Origin: Rhodospirillaceae bacterium
GTDB taxonomy: Bacteria > Pseudomonadota > Alphaproteobacteria > Reyranellales > Reyranellaceae
Direction of reading: 5' to 3'
DNA: 59,479 nucleotides
Assembly: GCA_009772935.1 (NCBI GenBank)
Contig: WOUR01000042.1
Span: 1-59,479, forward strand
Shown: in pieces, positions 15,172 to 25,556 of the stretch
Numbering within the stretch: position 1 is the stretch's first letter
How the letters are laid out: each line of letters opens with the position of its first letter
Notes under the pieces: model-generated
What the model saw: the letters and a program-made list of their open reading frames with translations, nothing else
Database searches by the model: none
What the model was told of the DNA's origin: nothing
Position numbers and translations under genes: made by a program

Positions 15172-15812
15172 TGCCCCAGCACCGGCAGCGGGCCGGCGAC
15201 CAGCGGCACGAATCGGACCGGCATCAGCGTGTCGCGCTGCAGGCCGCTCTCGGTCTTCACGATGCGCTCGACGACCTGGGAGGTGGGATCGCGGCCCACC
15301 GGTACGATCAGGATGCCACCGACGGCCAGCTGGTCGATCAGCGCCTGCGGGCGCTCCTCGGCGGCGGCGGTGACGATGATGCGGTCGAAGGGCGCCTGGC
15401 CGGGCCAGCCCTTGCTGCCGTCGTTGATGTCGACCACGACGTTGTAGATGCCGAGGTCGAGCAGCAGCCGCTCGGCCGCCTTGGAGAGCGGCTTGAAGCG
15501 CTCGACCGAGTAGACGCGGCGGGCCAGCCTGGCCAGCACGGCAGCCTGGTAGCCCGAGCCGGTGCCGATCTCCAGCACCTTCATCCGCGGGCCGACCCGC
15601 AGCGCCTCGGTCATGGCGGCGACCACCAGCGGCTGGCTGATCGTCTGTCCGAAGGCGATGGGCAACGCCGTGTTCTCCCAGGCGCGCTCGGCGAAGGTCT
15701 GGGTCACGAAGCGCTCGCGATCGACGGACGCAATGGCCGCCAGCACGTTCTCGTCCGTGATGCCCGAATTGCGCAGCTCGGCGATCAGGCGCTGCATGGC
15801 GGGAACGTTCAC
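15165..15812 (-). CDS. pcm: Protein-L-isoaspartate O-methyltransferase
   Basis: The 215-residue protein is a PCMT, which uses S-adenosylmethionine to methylate L-isoaspartyl residues in damaged proteins. The SAM-binding motif LEIGTGSGYQAA lies at about 80-91; upstream are VDRERFV, ENTALPIAFGQTISQP (the family's substrate-binding segment, about 46-61) and downstream PFDRIIVTAAAEE and GGILIVPVGR. It lies 10 bp downstream of surE on the same strand, the usual surE-pcm-nlpD order, so a polycistronic stationary-phase/envelope transcript is likely. The final codons and stop fall within a palindromic repeat. Confidence 0.96.
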   Translation of the reverse strand: MNVPAMQRLIAELRNSGITDENVLAAIASVDRERFVTQTFAERAWENTALPIAFGQTISQPLVVAAMTEALRVGPRMKVLEIGTGSGYQAAVLARLARRVYSVERFKPLSKAAERLLLDLGIYNVVVDINDGSKGWPGQAPFDRIIVTAAAEERPQALIDQLAVGGILIVPVGRDPTSQVVERIVKTESGLQRDTLMPVRFVPLVAGPLPVLGQG

Positions 15813-15822
15813 GGGGCGGCCT

Positions 15823-16620
15823 CTAGTCGAGGTCGATGGGCTGCGCCTCGAACTCCGCGACGAGCTTGCGGCGCATGCTCTCGTGGGTCAGGTCGAGGTG
15901 CAGCGGGGTCACCGAGATGTGGCCCGAGCGGACGGCGGCGATGTCGCTCGCCTCGTCGATCTCGCTCTCCTGCGGCGCATAGCCGATCCAGTAGTAGGTG
16001 CCGCCGCGCGGATCCTTGCGCTCGACGATGTGGCCGCCGAAGCCGCGCGTGCCGGTATGGGTGATCCGCACGCCGCGGACCGAGGCCGCCACGACGTCGG
16101 GGAAGTTGATGTTGACCAGCACGTTGCGCGGCCAGTCGAGCGCCAGCACCCGGCGCGCCACGGCGGCGCCGTGCGCCGTCGCGGTGCCCCATTTCACCGG
16201 ATGGTCGTGCATATAGGCCTGGCTGAAGGCGATCGACGGGATACCCAGCAGGCAGCCTTCCATGGCGCCCGCGATGGTGCCGGAATAGGTCACGTCGTCG
16301 GCGATGTTGGTGCCGCGGTTGACCCCCGACAGGACGAGGTCGGGCTTGCGGTCCTTCAGCAGGTGCTTGACGGCGAACAGCACGCAGTCGGTCGGCGTGC
16401 CGTCGACCGCGACCTTGCCCTCGCTCACCTCGCGCGCCCGGATCGGCCGCGACAGCGACAGCGAATGACCGGCGCCGCTCTGGTTGACCTCGGGTGCCAC
16501 GATCCAGACGTCGCTCGAAAGCTGCGTCGCGATCTCGACCAGCGCCTCGAGACCCGGCGCATGGATGCCGTCGTCGTTGGTGACGAGGATGCGCGCCTTG
16601 GCGAGGTTGGGAACCTTCAT
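15823..16620 (-). CDS. surE: 5'/3'-nucleotidase SurE
   Basis: The 265-residue protein is the SurE survival nucleotidase, a divalent-metal phosphatase acting on nucleoside monophosphates. Motifs are RILVTNDDGIHAPGL (D16, D17), APEVNQSGAGHSLSL, VDGTPTDCV and PDLVLSGVNRGTNIADDVTYSGTIAGA (in two pieces). The ATG at 16618-16620 overlaps the serS stop codon by four bases, indicating translational coupling; the frame is open further upstream inside serS but the family starts here. It is followed 10 bp later by pcm. Confidence 0.96.
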   Translation of the reverse strand: MKVPNLAKARILVTNDDGIHAPGLEALVEIATQLSSDVWIVAPEVNQSGAGHSLSLSRPIRAREVSEGKVAVDGTPTDCVLFAVKHLLKDRKPDLVLSGVNRGTNIADDVTYSGTIAGAMEGCLLGIPSIAFSQAYMHDHPVKWGTATAHGAAVARRVLALDWPRNVLVNINFPDVVAASVRGVRITHTGTRGFGGHIVERKDPRGGTYYWIGYAPQESEIDEASDIAAVRSGHISVTPLHLDLTHESMRRKLVAEFEAQPIDLD

Positions 16621-17903
16621 TGCTTCGCGGAAGGCGCGGGAATGAGCTCGAGGCCGCCCATGAAGGGACGAAGTGCCTCGGGGATGGTCACCGAGCCGTC
16701 CTCGTTCTGGTAGTTCTCCAGTACCGCGACCAGGGTACGCCCCACGGCGAGGGCCGAGCCGTTCAGCGTGTGCAGGAAGCGCGTGCCCTTCCCTTCCTTC
16801 GGCCGGTAGCGCGCGTTCATGCGTCGGGCCTGGAAGTCGCCCATGTTCGAGCAGCTCGAAATCTCGCGATAGGCGTCCTGACCGGGCAGCCAGACCTCGA
16901 TGTCGTAGGTTCTGCGAGATCCGAAGCCCATGTCGCCGCCGCACAGCACCACGGTGCGATAGGCGAGGCCGAGGCGCTTCAGCACCTGCTCGGCACACTC
17001 GGTCATGCGCTCGTGCTCGGCGGCCGCCTGCTCCGGGGTCGTGATGCTCACCAGCTCGACCTTGGGAAACTGATGCTGGCGGATCATGCCGCGCGTGTCC
17101 TTGCCGGCCGACCCCGCCTCGGAGCGGAAGCAGGGCGTGAACGCCGTGAAGCGCAGCGGCAGCTCCTTCTCCTCCAGCACCATGTCGTTCACCAGGTTGG
17201 TGAGCGAGACCTCCGCCGTCGGGATCAGCCAGAAGCCGTTGTCGGTATGGAACATGTCCTCGGCGAACTTCGGCAGCTGGCCGACGCCGTAGACGGCGGT
17301 GTCCTTCACCAGCAGCGGCGGACTGACCTCGGTGTAGCCGCCCTCGACCGTGTGCAGGTCGAGCATGAACTGCGCCAGCGCCCGTTCCAGCCGCGCCAGA
17401 TGGCTCTTCAGGAACACGAAACGCGAACCTGACATCTTCACGGCGGCGGCGAAATCCATCTCGCCCGTCGCCTCGCCCAGGGCCACGTGATCCTTCGGCA
17501 CGAAGCTGAAATTGCGCTGGTTGCCTTCGCGGCGGATCTCGACGTTGCCGGTCTCGTCGGCCCCCTCGGGCACGTCCTCGAACGGCAGGTTCGGGATCAC
17601 CTCCAGGCGAATGCGAAGCTCCTCGTCGAGGCGGCTCGCCTCGCGCTCGCCGTCCTTCAGGCTCTGCTCGAGGGCGGCGACCTCGGCCATCAGCCCCTCG
17701 GCATCCTCGCCCTTGCGCTTGGCCATGCCGATCTGCTGGCTGAGCGCCTTGCGCCTGGCCTGGATGGCTTCGCTGTCCGAGATCGCGGCACGGCGGCGCC
17801 TGTCGATCTCCAGGATCTCGGCCGAGAGCGGCGCCAGGCCGCGCTTCTTCAGGCCGGCGTCGAACGCCTCGGGAGTCTCTCGGATGAAGCGGATGTCATG
17901 CAT
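16617..17903 (-). CDS. serS: Seryl-tRNA synthetase
   Basis: The 428-residue class II synthetase starts MHDIRFIRETPEAFDAGLKKRG and has the long antiparallel coiled-coil arm in residues about 30-100 (ARRKALSQQIGMAKRKGED). The catalytic core has motif 2 RFTAFTPCFRSEAGSAGKDTRG and motif 3 with GSALAVGRTLVAVLENYQ, and YREISSCSNMGDFQARR between them. It charges tRNA-Ser. The gene starts 2 bp after the tatC stop codon and overlaps surE by 4 bp, so it belongs to the long minus-strand transcript. Confidence 0.98.
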   Translation of the reverse strand: MHDIRFIRETPEAFDAGLKKRGLAPLSAEILEIDRRRRAAISDSEAIQARRKALSQQIGMAKRKGEDAEGLMAEVAALEQSLKDGEREASRLDEELRIRLEVIPNLPFEDVPEGADETGNVEIRREGNQRNFSFVPKDHVALGEATGEMDFAAAVKMSGSRFVFLKSHLARLERALAQFMLDLHTVEGGYTEVSPPLLVKDTAVYGVGQLPKFAEDMFHTDNGFWLIPTAEVSLTNLVNDMVLEEKELPLRFTAFTPCFRSEAGSAGKDTRGMIRQHQFPKVELVSITTPEQAAAEHERMTECAEQVLKRLGLAYRTVVLCGGDMGFGSRRTYDIEVWLPGQDAYREISSCSNMGDFQARRMNARYRPKEGKGTRFLHTLNGSALAVGRTLVAVLENYQNEDGSVTIPEALRPFMGGLELIPAPSAKQ

Positions 17904-17905
17904 GG

Positions 17906-18721
17906 CTAGCTGCCGGACCCCTCACCGGCCTTGGCGGCTTCCTCGGCCTTCTGCTCGGCCTCTTCGGCCGCCTTGTCTGCGGCCGCGCGCTTCCGCTCGA
18001 TCACGCCGCCGATCAGGATGCTGATCTCGTAGAAGGCCATCAGCGGGATCGCCAGCGCGATCTGGCTCACCACGTCGGGCGGCGCCAGCACGGCGGCGAT
18101 GACGAAGGCCACGACGACGGCATAGCGGCGCTTGGACTTCAGCCCCTCGGTGGTGGCGATGCCAACCTGGATCAGCAGGGTCAGCAGGACCGGAACCTCG
18201 AAGGCGAAGCCGAAGGCGAAGACGAGCTGCAGGATACGTTCGAGATAGTCCGATGATCGGAGCGTCTTCTCGATGTCCGGCGGCGCGTACTGCGTCAGCA
18301 TGAAGTTGATCACGTACGGCAGCACGACATAGTACATCAGCGCGCAGCCGGCATAGAACATGAACGGCGTGGCGACCAGGAAGGGCACGAAGGCGCGCTT
18401 CTCGTGGCGATAGAGCCCCGGCGCGACGAACAGCCAGATCTGCACCGCGATCAGCGGGAATCCCACGATCAGTGCCACGAAGGCCGACAGCTTCACCGTG
18501 ACGAAGAAGAACTCGAAGATGTCGAGGACGATGACCTTGTAGCCGTCAGCCAGGGCCGGCTGGATCAGGAACGAGAAGATCGGCTTGGCAAAATAAAAGG
18601 TGACGAAGAAGACCGCGAAGAAGCACACGAGCGCATAGATCAGGCGCTTGCGCAGCTCGATCAGGTGATCGAGCAGCGGCATCGGCTTGTCGTCTTCGGG
18701 TCCGTCGTATGCCTGGGTCAC
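17906..18721 (-). CDS. tatC: Sec-independent protein translocase TatC
   Basis: The 271-residue inner-membrane protein has six hydrophobic segments. It starts with MPLLDHLIELRKRLIYAL, the twin-arginine signal recognition region, contains FAFGFAFEVPVLLTLL in the middle and AAVLAPPDVVSQIALAIPL near the fifth helix, as in TatC. It forms the substrate receptor of the Tat pathway for folded proteins. The C-terminal tail (after about 245) is a charged Ala/Glu/Lys helix. It lies downstream of tatB with 70 bp between them. Confidence 0.97.
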   Translation of the reverse strand: MTQAYDGPEDDKPMPLLDHLIELRKRLIYALVCFFAVFFVTFYFAKPIFSFLIQPALADGYKVIVLDIFEFFFVTVKLSAFVALIVGFPLIAVQIWLFVAPGLYRHEKRAFVPFLVATPFMFYAGCALMYYVVLPYVINFMLTQYAPPDIEKTLRSSDYLERILQLVFAFGFAFEVPVLLTLLIQVGIATTEGLKSKRRYAVVVAFVIAAVLAPPDVVSQIALAIPLMAFYEISILIGGVIERKRAAADKAAEEAEQKAEEAAKAGEGSGS

Positions 18722-18791
18722 GGATTGGGTCGCCGCATGGGAGCCGCGTTATGCCGCCCTTTCGAGCGCAATTCAAAGCGCAAGTTGGCGC

Positions 18792-19313
18792 TCAGCCGGC
18801 CGCGACGGCCTTGGCCGGCTTTTCTTCGGCTGAAACAACCGGCGCCGGCGCTTCGGGTACGGCCGTTTCGGCAACCATCGGCGCCATGGCCGGCGTTGCC
18901 TCGACGTCCGCGAGGGGCGTCGGCGAGGCACTCTCGAGCGCCGGCTGGGGCTCGGCCGCGACCTGCGGCGCCGATTCCGGCTCGGCGAGCGGATTGTCGA
19001 ACTGGGCCTTGGCGTCGGCCATGGCCTTCTCGCCCTCGGCCATGCCTTCCTGCAGCGCACTCTTGATTTCCCGCGTGGGATCGAGCGCCTGCAGGTCGAG
19101 GCCCTGCGAGGCCGTGAGCTGCTTCTTCACGTCGTCGAGGTCGGCCTGGCGCACCATCTCGTCGACATGGCCGCGGAATTCCGAGGCCATGCCGCGCATC
19201 TGGGCCATCCATTTGCCCCAGCTCCGCAGCATGCCCGGCAGTTCCTTGGGGCCGATGACGACGAGCGCCACGACCGCAATGACAAGCAGCTCAGGACTAT
19301 CGATACCGAACAT
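18792..19313 (-). CDS. tatB: Sec-independent protein translocase TatB
   Basis: The 173-residue protein has the TatB N-terminus: MFGIDSPELLVIAVVALVVIGPKELPGMLRSWGKW, with one membrane helix, the conserved Glu near residue 8 and the GP hinge at about 21-22, then an amphipathic helix. The C-terminal half is an Ala/Pro/Glu-rich disordered tail, long for the family. It works with TatC in signal-peptide binding. tatA lies 30 bp upstream and tatC 70 bp downstream. Confidence 0.95.
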   Translation of the reverse strand: MFGIDSPELLVIAVVALVVIGPKELPGMLRSWGKWMAQMRGMASEFRGHVDEMVRQADLDDVKKQLTASQGLDLQALDPTREIKSALQEGMAEGEKAMADAKAQFDNPLAEPESAPQVAAEPQPALESASPTPLADVEATPAMAPMVAETAVPEAPAPVVSAEEKPAKAVAAG

Positions 19314-19343
19314 GGCCGGTCAGGCCCTCACGTCGCCCGCGTC

Positions 19344-19616
19344 TCAGATCTTGGCGGCGCTGTCCTGGTGATGGACCGTGCCGCCCGGCGGGGTGGTCGT
19401 CGCCTGAGCCGAGATCGGCTTGGCGCTGTCGCCCGGCTGCGTACCCGGCTGAGCCTGCGGCGGAGTCTCTTCCTGGCTGCCCCCGACGCCCTTCTTGAAG
19501 GCCGAGAGGCCCTTGCCGAAGTCGCCCATGAGCTGCGAGACCTTGCCGCGACCGCCGAACAGCAGCAGCACGACGGCCAGCACGATCAGCCAGTGCCAGA
19601 TGCTGAAGCTTCCCAT
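19344..19616 (-). CDS. tatA: Sec-independent protein translocase TatA
   Basis: The 90-residue protein has an N-terminal membrane helix (MGSFSIWHWLIVLAVVLLLF), the FG/GG hinge and an amphipathic helix KVSQLMGDFGKGLSAFKKGV, typical of TatA, the pore-forming subunit of the Tat system. The tail is Gln/Pro/Thr-rich and soluble. It is the first tat gene after scpB on the minus strand, with a hairpin in the 110-bp gap. Confidence 0.95.
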   Translation of the reverse strand: MGSFSIWHWLIVLAVVLLLFGGRGKVSQLMGDFGKGLSAFKKGVGGSQEETPPQAQPGTQPGDSAKPISAQATTTPPGGTVHHQDSAAKI

Positions 19617-19689
19617 TTCACAATGCTCCCAAGATCGATTGCAATCGGCGTGTCGAATTACGTGTGCCGATTATGGCACCCGTCATGAA

Positions 19690-19725
19690 GCCCCGGCAAC
19701 CTGTCGAATAAGGCGCTTCCGGGGC
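19690..19725 (-). terminator. Hairpin after scpB
   Basis: GCCCCGG (19690-19696) and CCGGGGC (19719-19725) form a 7-bp GC stem with a 22-nt loop immediately after the scpB stop codon. Without a T run this may be an attenuator or processing site between scpB and tatA. Confidence 0.4.
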
Positions 19726-19726
19726 G

Positions 19727-20835
<1,109 letters not shown>

Positions 20836-20839
<4 letters not shown>

Positions 20840-21717
20840 TGCTGCTCGGTACGTTTACGCAGATGGATGGGGCCGAAACGCTCGCTCTGGCGCAGCTCGA
20901 TCTGGCCGTCCTTGGCAAGCTGGAGGCCCGCCACGAAGGTCGCGGCGATCGCCGAGCGGCGGCGTGCCGGATCGGTGAGGCCGGCGGGCAGGAAGGCCTC
21001 GAGCGACTGCCAGTCGATGGCGATGCCCAGCATGCGGCCAAGACGTTCCGCCGCCTCCTCGACCGAGAAGAACTCCATCGGCGCGATCTGGTAGGTGTCG
21101 GCGTCCTTCGGCCGGACCTGCGACCCGTAGGCGCTGAGCAGGTCGTAGAGCTTCACGTCCCAGACCGCGCGGCGCACGACGACGATGCCTTCGGGCTGAC
21201 CGCGTGCGAAAATGTCCCGGCCGAGTTGCGGCCGCGCCATCAGGCGCGTGCCGGCCTCCTGCATCGCCTCGAGGCGGCGCAACTGCCACTGCAGCGCGTC
21301 CGCCATCTCCTGGCCCGACGGCTCCTCGCCGGCCGGCGGCTCCGGCAGCAGCAGCCGCGACTTCAGGTAGGCGAGCCAGGCCGCCATAACGAGATAATCC
21401 GCCGCCAGTTCCAGCCGCATACGGCGGGCCTGATGGATGTGCGCCAGATACTGGTCGACCAGCGCCACCATCGAGATCTTGCGCAGATCGACCTTTTGAT
21501 CGCGCGCCAGACTCAGCAGCAGGTCGAGCGGGCCCTCGAACCCCTCCAGGTTGACGATCAGTTCGCCCTCGCCCGGCGCGATGACGTCGGGCCCTCCGGC
21601 CGCAAAATTGTCCGCGGCGGCGGTATCGGGGCCGCCCGGCGCCGGAGTCGCTTCGCCTGGCGCAACGGTGCCGTCGGCGATTGCGTCCTCAGGGGGCGGG
21701 CTGGCAGGTTCGTTCAT
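20836..21717 (-). CDS. scpA: Segregation and condensation protein A
   Basis: The 293-residue kleisin has the ScpA hallmark GELIVNLEGFEGPLDLLLSL around residues 50-68, followed by KVDLRKISMVALVDQYLAHI and a long helical middle (LAADYLVMAAWLAYLKSRLLLP), and the C-terminal winged helix. It links the two heads of the SMC dimer with ScpB. The N-terminal 45 residues are a Pro/Ala/Glu-rich leader that the family usually lacks. The stop codon overlaps the scpB start, so the two are translated together. nagZ lies 54 bp upstream. Confidence 0.96.
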
Positions 21718-21771
21718 GCAGTCCCGGTTTAGTGAGCGGAAGCGCCCACCGCCACATGATTTGGCCCTGCC

Positions 21772-22803
21772 TTATCCCCATTCCGGCAGGAGTTCGGCGA
21801 CCCGGCGGGCGGCTTCGGCGAGCCCCCGGGCACCGGCGGGATCGCGATGGCGGGCAAGAAAGCTGCGCCCGCCCTGAAAACGCCGATGGGCACGTTCAGT
21901 CATCGCACCGGTACGGTCCGCGATCTCCATCATTTCGCCCATCCGGCCGTTGCAGTGGAGGGCGATGTCGCAGCCGGCGGCCAGCGCTCGCGCCGCCCGC
22001 TCGCCCAGCGACCCGCCCAGCGCCTGCATCGAGAGATCGTCCGACAGCAGGAGCCCGTCGAAGCCGATATGGGTTCGGATCACGTCCTGCACGGCGCCTG
22101 CTGAAACGGTGATGCAGTCCGTCGGATCGATGGCGTCGAACAGGAGGTGGCCGGTCATCGCCCAGGGCAGGTCCGACAGCAGCTTGAAGGGCACGAAGTC
22201 GGTCCGCTCCAGTTCGGCGCGCGACGCCGTGACCCTGGGCAGCGCCTCGTGGCTGTCGACCGTGGCGCGGCCATGTCCGGGTATGTGCTTGATGACCGGC
22301 ATCACGCCCTCGGCCAGCAAACCCTCGGCCGCCGCCCGGCCGAGCGCCGCCACGGGCTCGGGCCGGTCGGCATAGGCGCGATCGCCGATCACGGCGTGGG
22401 TTTCGGGAAAGGCGATGTCGAGCACGGGCAGGCAGTCGACGTCGCAGCCGGTCGACGCCACGTCCGCCGCGAGCAGCCGCGAATTGAGCCGGGTTGCCTC
22501 GAGCCCGGAATCGGGATCGCGGGCGTAAAGGTCGCCCAGCAGCCGGGCGGGCGGCGCCTTGCGCCAGTTCGGCGGACGCAGCCGGGCGACCCGGCCTCCT
22601 TCCTGGTCGATCAGCACCGGCGCCTCGCCGCGCGCCACGCAGGACCGGAGATCGTCGACCAGGCGACGCGTGCCCTCGACCGTGCCGACGTTGCGGGCGA
22701 ACAGGATGAAGCCGAGCGGATCGACGTCGCGGAAGAAGGCGCGCTCCTCCGCCGACAGTTCTGTCCCGGCGCAGCCCAGGATCAGGGCGCGCGGCCGGCT
22801 CAT
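21772..22803 (-). CDS. nagZ: Beta-N-acetylhexosaminidase NagZ
   Basis: The 343-residue family 3 glycoside hydrolase acts in the cytoplasm on GlcNAc-anhydro-muropeptides during peptidoglycan recycling. Motifs are LIDQEGGRVARL (about 64-75), the substrate and catalytic loop KHIPGHGRATVDSHE (172-186, with the His/Asp dyad) and GLLLSDDLSMQALGG containing the nucleophile Asp. It is encoded between the SPOR protein gene and scpA, the standard alphaproteobacterial position. Confidence 0.96.
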   Translation of the reverse strand: MSRPRALILGCAGTELSAEERAFFRDVDPLGFILFARNVGTVEGTRRLVDDLRSCVARGEAPVLIDQEGGRVARLRPPNWRKAPPARLLGDLYARDPDSGLEATRLNSRLLAADVASTGCDVDCLPVLDIAFPETHAVIGDRAYADRPEPVAALGRAAAEGLLAEGVMPVIKHIPGHGRATVDSHEALPRVTASRAELERTDFVPFKLLSDLPWAMTGHLLFDAIDPTDCITVSAGAVQDVIRTHIGFDGLLLSDDLSMQALGGSLGERAARALAAGCDIALHCNGRMGEMMEIADRTGAMTERAHRRFQGGRSFLARHRDPAGARGLAEAARRVAELLPEWG

Positions 22804-22827
22804 CGAAATGACCTCACCCGGCTGGCC

Positions 22828-23751
22828 TCAGCGCGCGGGCGGGACCGAGACGCAGTCGGCCTTGCGGGCCTTCAGCGAAGCGCAGACCGAATGGGCCTGC
22901 TTCTCGTCGAGCGGGCCGGCCTGCACGCGGTACCAGACGCCGCGATCGCCGAGATCGACGCGGACCGCCTGCATGCGCAGGTTGGCCAGCTGCTCGCCGT
23001 GCGCGCTCTGGAGCCGAGCCCATGTGGACTTGGCGACGTCCTCGTTCTTCACCGAGGCGACCTGGATGCGCCAGCCGCCGGTCGGACCGGACATGTTCTC
23101 GATCAGGCTGGCGATGCTGGGCCCGCTCTCGGTCGTGGCCGGCGTGTTGGTCGCCGGCTGCATGTTTGGTGGATTGGCCGGAACCTTAGGTTCGTTGGCG
23201 CCCGGCGCCGGCGTCGGACCGCCCGTGGTCGACGCAGGCTGCAGCGGCGTCGGTGTCTTGACCGCTTCTGCCTCCCTCGGCGGCGAGGCCGGCAGCGGCA
23301 GGCCATTGGCCGGCAGCTTCGGCGTCACCGCGACCGGCAACAGCTTTTCGGGCTGGGCGGGTACGGCACCGGGAGCAATGCGATTGAAGACTTCCTTGTC
23401 CTGGTTGGGCACGATCAGGCCGCCGGCATTCTCGGGCTTGATGCGGGCCGGCGTGGTCGGCGCCTGCACGACCAGCGGCTCCAGGCCCCTGCCGCCCGCC
23501 TTGACGTCCTGGTTGTGAGCCCACCAGACCACCGAACCGAAGCTCGCGATGGCGGCGACCGAGACCATCACCGTGAGGATCTGGCCGCGGCGTCTGTTGA
23601 CCCGCATGAGCAGCGAGTCCCGGGGCGGCGGGGGAATAGAATCGGGTTCATGCGCGACGGGCCGAGGCGGAGGATCGAGCCGCACAGCTACCGACTCGTT
23701 GGGCCGGTAGATCGTTGGTCCGTCGCCGGAGGGGGACCGGCGAACATGCAT
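22828..23751 (-). CDS. SPOR domain inner-membrane protein
   Basis: The 307-residue protein has a cytoplasmic N-terminus, one membrane helix (about 56-78, GQILTVMVSVAAIASFGSVVWWA in two segments), a long Pro/Ala/Thr-rich periplasmic linker and a C-terminal SPOR domain (about 226-303) that binds denuded glycan strands at the division site. The domain reads GGWRIQVASVKNEDVAKSTW and WYRVQAGPLDEKQAHSVCASL. The stop codon of argS lies only 3 bp upstream of this gene's start, so the two are coupled. Confidence 0.92.
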   Translation of the reverse strand: MHVRRSPSGDGPTIYRPNESVAVRLDPPPRPVAHEPDSIPPPPRDSLLMRVNRRRGQILTVMVSVAAIASFGSVVWWAHNQDVKAGGRGLEPLVVQAPTTPARIKPENAGGLIVPNQDKEVFNRIAPGAVPAQPEKLLPVAVTPKLPANGLPLPASPPREAEAVKTPTPLQPASTTGGPTPAPGANEPKVPANPPNMQPATNTPATTESGPSIASLIENMSGPTGGWRIQVASVKNEDVAKSTWARLQSAHGEQLANLRMQAVRVDLGDRGVWYRVQAGPLDEKQAHSVCASLKARKADCVSVPPAR

Positions 23752-23754
23752 TTT

Positions 23755-25497
23755 TTATCTCATTTCATCGACGGGTGTTACGCCGAAGACCTTTAGACCT
23801 GATCCTATCACAAATCCGATTCCCTGTACCAATGCCAGTCGCGCCCGCGTGAGATCGGAGTCGCCTTCGATCACGAAGCGCAGGCCCGGCTCCTCCCGTC
23901 CCCGGTTCCAGTGGGAATGGAAGGCGGCCGCCAGGTCATACAGATAGAAGGCGATGCGATGGGGCTCGTGAGCCACCGCCGCCGCTTCGACCTGGCGTGG
24001 CCACTGGGCGATCATGCGGATCAGCGCGAGCTCGCCTGCGTCCGACAGACGATCGAGCGGCGCACCGGCCAGACCCTCGACCGCGATGCCCGCGGCGGTT
24101 GCCTGGCGCATCACGGAGCGCGTCCGCGCATGGCCATACTGGACATACCACACCGGGTTGTCGCGTGACTGTTCGGTGGCCTTCACGAGATCGAAGTCGA
24201 ACGGCGCGTCGTTCTTGCGGGTGAGCATGGTGAAGCGCACGACGTCGGGGCCGACCTCGTCGAGCAGGTCGCGCAGGGTGACGAAGGTGCCGGCGCGCTT
24301 GGACATACGCACCAGCTCGCCGTTGCGCATGACGCGCACCAGCTGGCAGAGCTTCACGTCGAGCTCGCCCTGCTTGCCGGTGATGGCGCTGACCGCCGCT
24401 TTCATGCGCTTGACGTAGCCGCCATGGTCGGCGCCCCACACGTCGATCATGTCGGCGAAGCCGCGGCGGTACTTGTCGTGATGATAGGCGATATCGTTGG
24501 CGAAGTAGGTCCAGTTGCCGTCCGACTTCTTGAGCGGACGGTCGACCTCGTCGCCGAAACTCGTGGCCCGGAAGAGTGTCTGCTCGCGGTCTTCCCAATC
24601 GTCCGGAAGCTGACCCTTCGGCGGCTCCAGCCGGCCCTGGTAGATGAGGCCCTGCTTCGTCAGTTCCTCGAAGGCGCGGTCGACGGCGCCGCTCTCGACC
24701 AGGGCGCGCTCCGACGAGAAGACGTCGATATGGACGCCCAGCGTCTCGAGATCGGCCTTGATCTCCGCCATCAGGGTGGCGATCGCGAAAGCCCGCATCT
24801 CCGGCAGCCAGTCGGCCTCAGGCTTGCCGATCCAGCGCGCGCCGTCGCGTTTGGCGAGCGCGGCGCCCACGTCCTTCAGATACTCGCCCGGGTAGAGGCC
24901 TTCGGGGATCGAGTCGATCGTCTCGCCGAGCGCTTCGCGGTAGCGCAGGTAGGTCGACTGGCCGAGTTTGTCGACTTGGGCGCCCGCGTCGTTGATGTAG
25001 TATTCCTTGGTGACGTCGAAACCCGCCTTGTGCAGCAGGTTGGCCAGCGCGTCGCCGACGATCGCGCCGCGTGCGTGGGCCACATGCAGCGGGCCGGTCG
25101 GATTGGCCGAGACATACTCGACGTTCACCTTGGCGCCCTTGCCCATCGTCGAATCGCCATAGGCGATGCCGGCCTTGAGGCAGTCGCCGAGGCGCGCGCG
25201 CCAGAAGCCGTCGGCGATCTTGAGATTGAGGAAGCCCGGCCCCGCCACCGCACCGTCGATCACGTCGGGATTGGCCTTGAGGCGCGCGAGCAGCGGCTCG
25301 GCGATGTCGCGCGGCTTCTTGCCCGCGGCCTTGGACAGGACCATCGCGGCATTGGTCGCGATGTCGCCGTGCGCGGGATCGCGCGGCGGCTCGGCCGTGA
25401 TGGCGGAAAAGTCGAGCTTTTCGGGCAGTTCGCCCGCGGCCTGCAGGGACTGGAGGGCCGCGACGATCTCGCCGATGAAATGACGGTACGGATTCAT
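23755..25497 (-). CDS. argS: Arginyl-tRNA synthetase
   Basis: The 580-residue class I synthetase starts MNPYRHFIGEIVAALQSL and has the HIGH-like motif in SANPTGPLHVAHARGAIVGD (HVAH at 138-141) and the KMSK-like RMSKRAGTFVTLRDLL. The C-terminal anticodon-binding helical domain ends with GLKVFGVTPVDEMR. The N-terminal Add1 domain (GDIATNAAMVLSKAAGKKP) confirms ArgRS. ATG at 25495-25497 is the family start, though the frame is open further upstream in dgt. It sits 59 bp after dgt on the same strand. Confidence 0.97.
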   Translation of the reverse strand: MNPYRHFIGEIVAALQSLQAAGELPEKLDFSAITAEPPRDPAHGDIATNAAMVLSKAAGKKPRDIAEPLLARLKANPDVIDGAVAGPGFLNLKIADGFWRARLGDCLKAGIAYGDSTMGKGAKVNVEYVSANPTGPLHVAHARGAIVGDALANLLHKAGFDVTKEYYINDAGAQVDKLGQSTYLRYREALGETIDSIPEGLYPGEYLKDVGAALAKRDGARWIGKPEADWLPEMRAFAIATLMAEIKADLETLGVHIDVFSSERALVESGAVDRAFEELTKQGLIYQGRLEPPKGQLPDDWEDREQTLFRATSFGDEVDRPLKKSDGNWTYFANDIAYHHDKYRRGFADMIDVWGADHGGYVKRMKAAVSAITGKQGELDVKLCQLVRVMRNGELVRMSKRAGTFVTLRDLLDEVGPDVVRFTMLTRKNDAPFDFDLVKATEQSRDNPVWYVQYGHARTRSVMRQATAAGIAVEGLAGAPLDRLSDAGELALIRMIAQWPRQVEAAAVAHEPHRIAFYLYDLAAAFHSHWNRGREEPGLRFVIEGDSDLTRARLALVQGIGFVIGSGLKVFGVTPVDEMR

Positions 25498-25556
25498 GGG
25501 GCGGGTATTGCCGAATCCGCGCCCTTTGTCATCCGGCTGCGTCCCCTCCCCGAGGA